64,000 nucleotides of DNA, from assembly GCF_004210375.1 (NCBI RefSeq), contig NC_134830.1, positions 1,612,001-1,676,000 of the forward strand. Reading direction: 5' to 3'. A model generated the notes under the pieces. That model was not told the DNA's origin and did no database searches. It worked only from the letters and a program-made list of their open reading frames with translations. Position numbers and translations under genes: made by a program. Numbering within the stretch: position 1 is the stretch's first letter; each line of letters opens with the position of its first letter. Positions 1-15,000 of this stretch are shown piece by piece. This DNA is from Tachypleus tridentatus. Taxonomy: Eukaryota; Arthropoda; Merostomata; Xiphosura; Limulidae.

Positions 1-3000
1 CACAGAACATCCATTAAACTCTTATATACAGTGTTGATTCTGTTGTTAGACACAGAACATCCATTAAACTCTTATATACAGTGTTGATTCTGTTGTTAGA
101 CACAGAACATCCATTAAACTCTTATATACAGTGTTGATTCTGTTGTTAGACACAGAACATCCATTAAACTCTTATATACAGTGTTGATTCTGTTGTTAGA
201 CACAGAACATCCATTAAACTCTTATATACAGTGTTGATTCTGTTGTTAGACACAGAACATCCATTAAACTCTTATATACAGTGTTGATTCTGTTGTTAGA
301 CACAGAACATCCATTAAACTCTTATATACAGTGTTGATTCTGTTGTTAGACACAGAACATCCATTAAACTCTTATATACAGTGTTGATTCTGTTGTTAGA
401 CACAGAACATCCATTAAACTCTTATATACAGTGTTGATTCTGTTGTTAGACACAGAACATCCATTAAACTCTTATATACAGTGTTGATTCTGTTGTTAGA
501 CACAGAACATCCATTAAACTCTTATATACAGTGTTGATTCTGTTGTTAGACACAGAACATCCATTAAACTCTTATATACAGTGTTGATTCTGTTGTTAGA
601 CACAGAACATCCATTAAACTCTTATATACAGTGTTGATTCTGTTGTTAGACACAGAACATCCATTAAACTCTTATATACAGTGTTGATTCTGTTGTTAGA
701 CACAGAACATCCATTAAACTCTTATATACAGTGTTGATTCTGTTGTTAGACACAGAACATCCATTAAACTCTTATATACAGTGTTGATTCTGTTGTTAGA
801 CACAGAACATCCATTAAACTCTTATATACAGTGTTGATTCTGTTGTTAGACACAGAACATCCATTAAACTCTTATATACAGTGTTGATTCTGTTGTTAGA
901 CACAGAACATCCATTAAACTCTTATATACAGTGTTGATTCTGTTGTTAGACACAGAACATCCATTAAACTCTTATATACAGTGTTGATTCTGTTGTTAGA
1001 CACAGAACATCCATTAAACTCTTATATACAGTGTTGATTCTGTTGTTAGACACAGAACATCCATTAAACTCTTATATACAGTGTTGATTCTGTTGTTAGA
1101 CACAGAACATCCATTAAACTCTTATATACAGTGTTGATTCTGTTGTTAGACACAGAACATCCATTAAACTCTTATATACAGTGTTGATTCTGTTGTTAGA
1201 CACAGAACATCCATTAAACTCTTATATACAGTGTTGATTCTGTTGTTAGACACAGAACATCCATTAAACTCTTATATACAGTGTTGATTCTGTTGTTAGA
1301 CACAGAACATCCATTAAACTCTTATATACAGTGTTGATTCTGTTGTTAGACACAGAACATCCATTAAACTCTTATATACAGTGTTGATTCTGTTGTTAGA
1401 CACAGAACATCCATTAAACTCTTATATACAGTGTTGATTCTGTTGTTAGACACAGAACATCCATTAAACTCTTATATACAGTGTTGATTCTGTTGTTAGA
1501 CACAGAACATCCATTAAACTCTTATATACAGTGTTGATTCTGTTGTTAGACACAGAACATCCATTAAACTCTTATATACAGTGTTGATTCTGTTGTTAGA
1601 CACAGAACATCCATTAAACTCTTATATACAGTGTTGATTCTGTTGTTAGACACAGAACATCCATTAAACTCTTATATACAGTGTTGATTCTGTTGTTAGA
1701 CACAGAACATCCATTAAACTCTTATATACAGTGTTGATTCTGTTGTTAGACACAGAACATCCATTAAACTCTTATATACAGTGTTGATTCTGTTGTTAGA
1801 CACAGAACATCCATTAAACTCTTATATACAGTGTTGATTCTGTTGTTAGACACAGAACATCCATTAAACTCTTATATACAGTGTTGATTCTGTTGTTAGA
1901 CACAGAACATCCATTAAACTCTTATATACAGTGTTGATTCTGTTGTTAGACACAGAACATCCATTAAACTCTTATATACAGTGTTGATTCTGTTGTTAGA
2001 CACAGAACATCCATTAAACTCTTATATACAGTGTTGATTCTGTTGTTAGACACAGAACATCCATTAAACTCTTATATACAGTGTTGATTCTGTTGTTAGA
2101 CACAGAACATCCATTAAACTCTTATATACAGTGTTGATTCTGTTGTTAGACACAGAACATCCATTAAACTCTTATATACAGTGTTGATTCTGTTGTTAGA
2201 CACAGAACATCCATTAAACTCTTATATACAGTGTTGATTCTGTTGTTAGACACAGAACATCCATTAAACTCTTATATACAGTGTTGATTCTGTTGTTAGA
2301 CACAGAACATCCATTAAACTCTTATATACAGTGTTGATTCTGTTGTTAGACACAGAACATCCATTAAACTCTTATATACAGTGTTGATTCTGTTGTTAGA
2401 CACAGAACATCCATTAAACTCTTATATACAGTGTTGATTCTGTTGTTAGACACAGAACATCCATTAAACTCTTATATACAGTGTTGATTCTGTTGTTAGA
2501 CACAGAACATCCATTAAACTCTTATATACAGTGTTGATTCTGTTGTTAGACACAGAACATCCATTAAACTCTTATATACAGTGTTGATTCTGTTGTTAGA
2601 CACAGAACATCCATTAAACTCTTATATACAGTGTTGATTCTGTTGTTAGACACAGAACATCCATTAAACTCTTATATACAGTGTTGATTCTGTTGTTAGA
2701 CACAGAACATCCATTAAACTCTTATATACAGTGTTGATTCTGTTGTTAGACACAGAACATCCATTAAACTCTTATATACAGTGTTGATTCTGTTGTTAGA
2801 CACAGAACATCCATTAAACTCTTATATACAGTATTGATTCTGTTGTTAGACAAAGAACATCCATTAAACTCTTATATACAGTGTTGATTCTGCATTAAAC
2901 TGTTACCTACAGTGTTGATTCTTTTGTTAGACACAGAACATCCATTAAACTCTTATATACAGTGTTGATTCTGTTGTTAGACACAGAACATCCATTAAAC

Positions 3001-6000
3001 TCTTATATACAGTGTTGATTCTGTTGTTAGACACAGAACATCCATTAAACTCTTATATACAGTGTTGATTCTGTTGTTAGACACAGAACATCCATTAAAC
3101 TCTTATATACAGTGTTGATTCTGTTGTTAGACACAGAACATCCATTAAACTCTTATATACAGTGTTGATTCTGTTGTTAGACACAGAACATCCATTAAAC
3201 TCTTATATACAGTGTTGATTCTGTTGTTAGACACAGAACATCCATTAAACTCTTATATACAGTGTTGATTCTGTTGTTAGACACAGAACATCCATTAAAC
3301 TCTTATATACAGTGTTGATTCTGTTGTTAGACACAGAACATCCATTAAACTCTTATATACAGTGTTGATTCTGTTGTTAGACACAGAACATCCATTAAAC
3401 TCTTATATACAGTGTTGATTCTGTTGTTAGACACAGAACATCCATTAAACTCTTATATACAGTGTTGATTCTGTTGTTAGACACAGAACATCCATTAAAC
3501 TCTTATATACAGTGTTGATTCTGTTGTTAGACACAGAACATCCATTAAACTCTTATATACAGTGTTGATTCTGTTGTTAGACACAGAACATCCATTAAAC
3601 TCTTATATACAGTGTTGATTCTGTTGTTAGACACAGAACATCCATTAAACTCTTATATACAGTGTTGATTCTGTTGTTAGACACAGAACATCCATTAAAC
3701 TCTTATATACAGTGTTGATTCTGTTGTTAGACACAGAACATCCATTAAACTCTTATATACAGTGTTGATTCTGTTGTTAGACACAGAACATCCATTAAAC
3801 TCTTATATACAGTGTTGATTCTGTTGTTAGACACAGAACATCCATTAAACTCTTATATACAGTGTTGATTCTGTTGTTAGACACAGAACATCCATTAAAC
3901 TCTTATATACAGTGTTGATTCTGTTGTTAGACACAGAACATCCATTAAACTCTTATATACAGTGTTGATTCTGTTGTTAGACACAGAACATCCATTAAAC
4001 TCTTATATACAGTGTTGATTCTGTTGTTAGACACAGAACATCCATTAAACTCTTATATACAGTGTTGATTCTGTTGTTAGACACAGAACATCCATTAAAC
4101 TCTTATATACAGTGTTGATTCTGTTGTTAGACACAGAACATCCATTAAACTCTTATATACAGTGTTGATTCTGTTGTTAGACACAGAACATCCATTAAAC
4201 TCTTATATACAGTGTTGATTCTGTTGTTAGACACAGAACATCCATTAAACTCTTATATACAGTGTTGATTCTGTTGTTAGACACAGAACATCCATTAAAC
4301 TCTTATATACAGTGTTGATTCTGTTGTTAGACACAGAACATCCATTAAACTCTTATATACAGTGTTGATTCTGTTGTTAGACACAGAACATCCATTAAAC
4401 TCTTATATACAGTGTTGATTCTGTTGTTAGACACAGAACATCCATTAAACTCTTATATACAGTGTTGATTCTGTTGTTAGACACAGAACATCCATTAAAC
4501 TCTTATATACAGTGTTGATTCTGTTGTTAGACACAGAACATCCATTAAACTCTTATATACAGTGTTGATTCTGTTGTTAGACACAGAACATCCATTAAAC
4601 TCTTATATACAGTGTTGATTCTGTTGTTAGACACAGAACATCCATTAAACTCTTATATACAGTGTTGATTCTGTTGTTAGACACAGAACATCCATTAAAC
4701 TCTTATATACAGTGTTGATTCTGTTGTTAGACACAGAACATCCATTAAACTCTTATATACAGTGTTGATTCTGTTGTTAGACACAGAACATCCATTAAAC
4801 TCTTATATACAGTGTTGATTCTGTTGTTAGACACAGAACATCCATTAAACTCTTATATACAGTGTTGATTCTGTTGTTAGACACAGAACATCCATTAAAC
4901 TCTTATATACAGTGTTGATTCTGTTGTTAGACACAGAACATCCATTAAACTCTTATATACAGTGTTGATTCTGTTGTTAGACACAGAACATCCATTAAAC
5001 TCTTATATACAGTGTTGATTCTGTTGTTAGACACAGAACATCCATTAAACTCTTATATACAGTGTTGATTCTGTTGTTAGACACAGAACATCCATTAAAC
5101 TCTTATATACAGTGTTGATTCTGTTGTTAGACACAGAACATCCATTAAACTCTTATATACAGTGTTGATTCTGTTGTTAGACACAGAACATCCATTAAAC
5201 TCTTATATACAGTGTTGATTCTGTTGTTAGACACAGAACATCCATTAAACTCTTATATACAGTGTTGATTCTGTTGTTAGACACAGAACATCCATTAAAC
5301 TCTTATATACAGTGTTGATTCTGTTGTTAGACACAGAACATCCATTAAACTCTTATATACAGTGTTGATTCTGTTGTTAGACACAGAACATCCATTAAAC
5401 TCTTATATACAGTGTTGATTCTGTTGTTAGACACAGAACATCCATTAAACTCTTATATACAGTGTTGATTCTGTTGTTAGACACAGAACATCCATTAAAC
5501 TCTTATATACAGTGTTGATTCTGTTGTTAGACACAGAACATCCATTAAACTCTTATATACAGTGTTGATTCTGTTGTTAGACACAGAACATCCATTAAAC
5601 TCTTATATACAGTGTTGATTCTGTTGTTAGACACAGAACATCCATTAAACTCTTATATACAGTGTTGATTCTGTTGTTAGACACAGAACATCCATTAAAC
5701 TCTTATATACAGTGTTGATTCTGTTGTTAGACACAGAACATCCATTAAACTCTTATATACAGTGTTGATTCTGTTGTTAGACACAGAACATCCATTAAAC
5801 TCTTATATACAGTGTTGATTCTGTTGTTAGACACAGAACATCCATTAAACTCTTATATACAGTGTTGATTCTGTTGTTAGACACAGAACATCCATTAAAC
5901 TCTTATATACAGTGTTGATTCTGTTGTTAGACACAGAACATCCATTAAACTCTTATATACAGTGTTGATTCTGTTGTTAGACACAGAACATCCATTAAAC

Positions 6001-9000
6001 TCTTATATACAGTGTTGATTCTGTTGTTAGACACAGAACATCCATTAAACTCTTATATACAGTGTTGATTCTGTTGTTAGACACAGAACATCCATTAAAC
6101 TCTTATATACAGTGTTGATTCTGTTGTTAGACACAGAACATCCATTAAACTCTTATATACAGTGTTGATTCTGTTGTTAGACACAGAACATCCATTAAAC
6201 TCTTATATACAGTGTTGATTCTGTTGTTAGACACAGAACATCCATTAAACTCTTATATACAGTGTTGATTCTGTTGTTAGACACAGAACATCCATTAAAC
6301 TCTTATATACAGTGTTGATTCTGTTGTTAGACACAGAACATCCATTAAACTCTTATATACAGTGTTGATTCTGTTGTTAGACACAGAACATCCATTAAAC
6401 TCTTATATACAGTGTTGATTCTGTTGTTAGACACAGAACATCCATTAAACTCTTATATACAGTGTTGATTCTGTTGTTAGACACAGAACATCCATTAAAC
6501 TCTTATATACAGTGTTGATTCTGTTGTTAGACACAGAACATCCATTAAACTCTTATATACAGTGTTGATTCTGTTGTTAGACACAGAACATCCATTAAAC
6601 TCTTATATACAGTGTTGATTCTGTTGTTAGACACAGAACATCCATTAAACTCTTATATACAGTGTTGATTCTGTTGTTAGACACAGAACATCCATTAAAC
6701 TCTTATATACAGTGTTGATTCTGTTGTTAGACACAGAACATCCATTAAACTCTTATATACAGTGTTGATTCTGTTGTTAGACACAGAACATCCATTAAAC
6801 TCTTATATACAGTGTTGATTCTGTTGTTAGACACAGAACATCCATTAAACTCTTATATACAGTGTTGATTCTGTTGTTAGACACAGAACATCCATTAAAC
6901 TCTTATATACAGTGTTGATTCTGTTGTTAGACACAGAACATCCATTAAACTCTTATATACAGTGTTGATTCTGTTGTTAGACACAGAACATCCATTAAAC
7001 TCTTATATACAGTGTTGATTCTGTTGTTAGACACAGAACATCCATTAAACTCTTATATACAGTGTTGATTCTGTTGTTAGACACAGAACATCCATTAAAC
7101 TCTTATATACAGTGTTGATTCTGTTGTTAGACACAGAACATCCATTAAACTCTTATATACAGTGTTGATTCTGTTGTTAGACACAGAACATCCATTAAAC
7201 TCTTATATACAGTGTTGATTCTGTTGTTAGACACAGAACATCCATTAAACTCTTATATACAGTGTTGATTCTGTTGTTAGACACAGAACATCCATTAAAC
7301 TCTTATATACAGTGTTGATTCTGTTGTTAGACACAGAACATCCATTAAACTCTTATATACAGTGTTGATTCTGTTGTTAGACACAGAACATCCATTAAAC
7401 TCTTATATACAGTGTTGATTCTGTTGTTAGACACAGAACATCCATTAAACTCTTATATACAGTGTTGATTCTGTTGTTAGACACAGAACATCCATTAAAC
7501 TCTTATATACAGTGTTGATTCTGTTGTTAGACACAGAACATCCATTAAACTCTTATATACAGTGTTGATTCTGTTGTTAGACACAGAACATCCATTAAAC
7601 TCTTATATACAGTGTTGATTCTGTTGTTAGACACAGAACATCCATTAAACTCTTATATACAGTGTTGATTCTGTTGTTAGACACAGAACATCCATTAAAC
7701 TCTTATATACAGTGTTGATTCTGTTGTTAGACACAGAACATCCATTAAACTCTTATATACAGTGTTGATTCTGTTGTTAGACACAGAACATCCATTAAAC
7801 TCTTATATACAGTGTTGATTCTGTTGTTAGACACAGAACATCCATTAAACTCTTATATACAGTGTTGATTCTGTTGTTAGACACAGAACATCCATTAAAC
7901 TCTTATATACAGTGTTGATTCTGTTGTTAGACACAGAACATCCATTAAACTCTTATATACAGTGTTGATTCTGTTGTTAGACACAGAACATCCATTAAAC
8001 TCTTATATACAGTGTTGATTCTGTTGTTAGACACAGAACATCCATTAAACTCTTATATACAGTGTTGATTCTGTTGTTAGACACAGAACATCCATTAAAC
8101 TCTTATATACAGTGTTGATTCTGTTGTTAGACACAGAACATCCATTAAACTCTTATATACAGTGTTGATTCTGTTGTTAGACACAGAACATCCATTAAAC
8201 TCTTATATACAGTGTTGATTCTGTTGTTAGACACAGAACATCCATTAAACTCTTATATACAGTGTTGATTCTGTTGTTAGACACAGAACATCCATTAAAC
8301 TCTTATATACAGTGTTGATTCTGTTGTTAGACACAGAACATCCATTAAACTCTTATATACAGTGTTGATTCTGTTGTTAGACACAGAACATCCATTAAAC
8401 TCTTATATACAGTGTTGATTCTGTTGTTAGACACAGAACATCCATTAAACTCTTATATACAGTGTTGATTCTGTTGTTAGACACAGAACATCCATTAAAC
8501 TCTTATATACAGTGTTGATTCTGTTGTTAGACACAGAACATCCATTAAACTCTTATATACAGTGTTGATTCTGTTGTTAGACACAGAACATCCATTAAAC
8601 TCTTATATACAGTGTTGATTCTGTTGTTAGACACAGAACATCCATTAAACTCTTATATACAGTGTTGATTCTGTTGTTAGACACAGAACATCCATTAAAC
8701 TCTTATATACAGTGTTGATTCTGTTGTTAGACACAGAACATCCATTAAACTCTTATATACAGTGTTGATTCTGTTGTTAGACACAGAACATCCATTAAAC
8801 TGTACCTACAGTGTTGATTCTGTTGTTAGACACAGAACATCCATTAAACTCTTATATACAGTGTTGATTCTGTTGTTAGACACAGAACATCCATTAAACT
8901 CTTATATACAGTGTTGATTCTGTTGTTAGACACAGAACATCCATTAAACTCTTATATACAGTGTTGATTCTGTTGTTAGACACAGAACATCCATTAAACT

Positions 9001-12000
9001 CTTATATACAGTGTTGATTCTGTTGTTAGACACAGAACATCCATTAAACTCTTATATACAGTGTTGATTCTGTTGTTAGACACAGAACATCCATTAAACT
9101 CTTATATACAGTGTTGATTCTGTTGTTAGACACAGAACATCCATTAAACTCTTATATACAGTGTTGATTCTGTTGTTAGACACAGAACATCCATTAAACT
9201 CTTATATACAGTGTTGATTCTGTTGTTAGACACAGAACATCCATTAAACTCTTATATACAGTGTTGATTCTGTTGTTAGACACAGAACATCCATTAAACT
9301 CTTATATACAGTGTTGATTCTGTTGTTAGACACAGAACATCCATTAAACTCTTATATACAGTGTTGATTCTGTTGTTAGACACAGAACATCCATTAAACT
9401 CTTATATACAGTGTTGATTCTGTTGTTAGACACAGAACATCCATTAAACTCTTATATACAGTGTTGATTCTGTTGTTAGACACAGAACATCCATTAAACT
9501 CTTATATACAGTGTTGATTCTGTTGTTAGACACAGAACATCCATTAAACTCTTATATACAGTGTTGATTCTGTTGTTAGACACAGAACATCCATTAAACT
9601 CTTATATACAGTGTTGATTCTGTTGTTAGACACAGAACATCCATTAAACTCTTATATACAGTGTTGATTCTGTTGTTAGACACAGAACATCCATTAAACT
9701 CTTATATACAGTGTTGATTCTGTTGTTAGACACAGAACATCCATTAAACTCTTATATACAGTGTTGATTCTGTTGTTAGACACAGAACATCCATTAAACT
9801 CTTATATACAGTGTTGATTCTGTTGTTAGACACAGAACATCCATTAAACTCTTATATACAGTGTTGATTCTGTTGTTAGACACAGAACATCCATTAAACT
9901 CTTATATACAGTGTTGATTCTGTTGTTAGACACAGAACATCCATTAAACTCTTATATACAGTGTTGATTCTGTTGTTAGACACAGAACATCCATTAAACT
10001 CTTATATACAGTGTTGATTCTGTTGTTAGACACAGAACATCCATTAAACTCTTATATACAGTGTTGATTCTGTTGTTAGACACAGAACATCCATTAAACT
10101 CTTATATACAGTGTTGATTCTGTTGTTAGACACAGAACATCCATTAAACTCTTATATACAGTGTTGATTCTGTTGTTAGACACAGAACATCCATTAAACT
10201 CTTATATACAGTGTTGATTCTGTTGTTAGACACAGAACATCCATTAAACTCTTATATACAGTGTTGATTCTGTTGTTAGACACAGAACATCCATTAAACT
10301 CTTATATACAGTGTTGATTCTGTTGTTAGACACAGAACATCCATTAAACTCTTATATACAGTGTTGATTCTGTTGTTAGACACAGAACATCCATTAAACT
10401 CTTATATACAGTGTTGATTCTGTTGTTAGACACAGAACATCCATTAAACTCTTATATACAGTGTTGATTCTGTTGTTAGACACAGAACATCCATTAAACT
10501 CTTATATACAGTGTTGATTCTGTTGTTAGACACAGAACATCCATTAAACTCTTATATACAGTGTTGATTCTGTTGTTAGACACAGAACATCCATTAAACT
10601 CTTATATACAGTGTTGATTCTGTTGTTAGACACAGAACATCCATTAAACTCTTATATACAGTGTTGATTCTGTTGTTAGACACAGAACATCCATTAAACT
10701 CTTATATACAGTGTTGATTCTGTTGTTAGACACAGAACATCCATTAAACTCTTATATACAGTGTTGATTCTGTTGTTAGACACAGAACATCCATTAAACT
10801 CTTATATACAGTGTTGATTCTGTTGTTAGACACAGAACATCCATTAAACTCTTATATACAGTGTTGATTCTGTTGTTAGACACAGAACATCCATTAAACT
10901 CTTATATACAGTGTTGATTCTGTTGTTAGACACAGAACATCCATTAAACTCTTATATACAGTGTTGATTCTGTTGTTAGACACAGAACATCCATTAAACT
11001 CTTATATACAGTGTTGATTCTGTTGTTAGACACAGAACATCCATTAAACTCTTATATACAGTGTTGATTCTGTTGTTAGACACAGAACATCCATTAAACT
11101 CTTATATACAGTGTTGATTCTGTTGTTAGACACAGAACATCCATTAAACTCTTATATACAGTGTTGATTCTGTTGTTAGACACAGAACATCCATTAAACT
11201 CTTATATACAGTGTTGATTCTGTTGTTAGACACAGAACATCCATTAAACTCTTATATACAGTGTTGATTCTGTTGTTAGACACAGAACATCCATTAAACT
11301 CTTATATACAGTGTTGATTCTGTTGTTAGACACAGAACATCCATTAAACTCTTATATACAGTGTTGATTCTGTTGTTAGACACAGAACATCCATTAAACT
11401 CTTATATACAGTGTTGATTCTGTTGTTAGACACAGAACATCCATTAAACTCTTATATACAGTGTTGATTCTGTTGTTAGACACAGAACATCCATTAAACT
11501 CTTATATACAGTGTTGATTCTGTTGTTAGACACAGAACATCCATTAAACTCTTATATACAGTGTTGATTCTGTTGTTAGACACAGAACATCCATTAAACT
11601 CTTATATACAGTGTTGATTCTGTTGTTAGACACAGAACATCCATTAAACTCTTATATACAGTGTTGATTCTGTTGTTAGACACAGAACATCCATTAAACT
11701 CTTATATACAGTGTTGATTCTGTTGTTAGACACAGAACATCCATTAAACTCTTATATACAGTGTTGATTCTGTTGTTAGACACAGAACATCCATTAAACT
11801 CTTATATACAGTGTTGATTCTGTTGTTAGACACAGAACATCCATTAAACTCTTATATACAGTGTTGATTCTGTTGTTAGACACAGAACATCCATTAAACT
11901 CTTATATACAGTGTTGATTCTGTTGTTAGACACAGAACATCCATTAAACTCTTATATACAGTGTTGATTCTGTTGTTAGACACAGAACATCCATTAAACT

Positions 12001-15000
12001 CTTATATACAGTGTTGATTCTGTTGTTAGACACAGAACATCCATTAAACTCTTATATACAGTGTTGATTCTGTTGTTAGACACAGAACATCCATTAAACT
12101 CTTATATACAGTGTTGATTCTGTTGTTAGACACAGAACATCCATTAAACTCTTATATACAGTGTTGATTCTGTTGTTAGACACAGAACATCCATTAAACT
12201 CTTATATACAGTGTTGATTCTGTTGTTAGACACAGAACATCCATTAAACTCTTATATACAGTGTTGATTCTGTTGTTAGACACAGAACATCCATTAAACT
12301 CTTATATACAGTGTTGATTCTGTTGTTAGACACAGAACATCCATTAAACTCTTATATACAGTGTTGATTCTGTTGTTAGACACAGAACATCCATTAAACT
12401 CTTATATACAGTGTTGATTCTGTTGTTAGACACAGAACATCCATTAAACTCTTATATACAGTGTTGATTCTGTTGTTAGACACAGAACATCCATTAAACT
12501 CTTATATACAGTGTTGATTCTGTTGTTAGACACAGAACATCCATTAAACTCTTATATACAGTGTTGATTCTGTTGTTAGACACAGAACATCCATTAAACT
12601 CTTATATACAGTGTTGATTCTGTTGTTAGACACAGAACATCCATTAAACTCTTATATACAGTGTTGATTCTGTTGTTAGACACAGAACATCCATTAAACT
12701 CTTATATACAGTGTTGATTCTGTTGTTAGACACAGAACATCCATTAAACTCTTATATACAGTGTTGATTCTGTTGTTAGACACAGAACATCCATTAAACT
12801 CTTATATACAGTGTTGATTCTGTTGTTAGACACAGAACATCCATTAAACTCTTATATACAGTGTTGATTCTGTTGTTAGACACAGAACATCCATTAAACT
12901 CTTATATACAGTGTTGATTCTGTTGTTAGACACAGAACATCCATTAAACTCTTATATACAGTTGATTCTGTTGTTAGACACAGAACATCCATTAAACTCT
13001 TATATACAGTGTTGATTCTGTTGTTAGACACAGAACATCCATTAAACTCTTATATACAGTGTTGATTCTGTTGTTAGACACAGAACATCCATTAAACTCT
13101 TATATACAGTGTTGATTCTGTTGTTAGACACAGAACATCCATTAAACTCTTATATACAGTGTTGATTCTGTGTTGTTAGACATATACAGAACATCCATTA
13201 AACTCTTATATACAGTGTTGATTCTGTTTGTTCTGTTGTTAGACACAGAACATCCATTAAACTCTTATATACAGTGTTGATTCTGTTGTTAGACACAGAA
13301 CATCCATTAAACTCTTATATACAGTGTTGATTCTGTTGTTAGACACAGAACATCCATTAAACTCTTATATACAGTGTTGATTCTGTTGTTAGACACAGAA
13401 CATCCATTAAACTCTTATATACAGTGTTGATTCTGTTGTTAGACACAGAACATCCATTAAACTCTTATATACAGTGTTGATTCTGTTGTTAGACACAGAA
13501 CATCCATTAAACTCTTATATACAGTGTTGATTCTGTTGTTAGACACAGAACATCCATTAAACTCTTATATACAGTGTTGATTCTGTTGTTAGACACAGAA
13601 CATCCATTAAACTCTTATATACAGTGTTGATTCTGTTGTTAGACACAGAACATCCATTAAACTCTTATATACAGTGTTGATTCTGTTGTTAGACACAGAA
13701 CATCCATTAAACTCTTATATACAGTGTTGATTCTGTTGTTAGACACAGAACATCCATTAAACTCTTATATACAGTGTTGATTCTGTTGTTAGACACAGAA
13801 CATCCATTAAACTCTTATATACAGTGTTGATTCTGTTGTTAGACACAGAACATCCATTAAACTCTTATATACAGTGTTGATTCTGTTGTTAGACACAGAA
13901 CATCCATTAAACTCTTATATACAGTGTTGATTCTGTTGTTAGACACAGAACATCCATTAAACTCTTATATACAGTGTTGATTCTGTTGTTAGACACAGAA
14001 CATCCATTAAACTCTTATATACAGTGTTGATTCTGTTGTTAGACACAGAACATCCATTAAACTCTTATATACAGTGTTGATTCTGTTGTTAGACACAGAA
14101 CATCCATTAAACTCTTATATACAGTGTTGATTCTGTTGTTAGACACAGAACATCCATTAAACTCTTATATACAGTGTTGATTCTGTTGTTAGACACAGAA
14201 CATCCATTAAACTCTTATATACAGTGTTGATTCTGTTGTTAGACACAGAACATCCATTAAACTCTTATATACAGTGTTGATTCTGTTGTTAGACACAGAA
14301 CATCCATTAAACTCTTATATACAGTGTTGATTCTGTTGTTAGACACAGAACATCCATTAAACTCTTATATACAGTGTTGATTCTGTTGTTAGACACAGAA
14401 CATCCATTAAACTCTTATATACAGTGTTGATTCTGTTGTTAGACACAGAACATCCATTAAACTCTTATATACAGTGTTGATTCTGTTGTTAGACACAGAA
14501 CATCCATTAAACTCTTATATACAGTGTTGATTCTGTTGTTAGACACAGAACATCCATTAAACTCTTATATACAGTGTTGATTCTGTTGTTAGACACAGAA
14601 CATCCATTAAACTCTTATATACAGTGTTGATTCTGTTGTTAGACACAGAACATCCATTAAACTCTTATATACAGTGTTGATTCTGTTGTTAGACACAGAA
14701 CATCCATTAAACTCTTATATACAGTGTTGATTCTGTTGTTAGACACAGAACATCCATTAAACTCTTATATACAGTGTTGATTCTGTTGTTAGACACAGAA
14801 CATCCATTAAACTCTTATATACAGTGTTGATTCTGTTGTTAGACACAGAACATCCATTAAACTCTTATATACAGTGTTGATTCTGTTGTTAGACACAGAA
14901 CATCCATTAAACTCTTATATACAGTGTTGATTCTGTTGTTAGACACAGAACATCCATTAAACTCTTATATACAGTGTTGATTCTGTTGTTAGACACAGAA

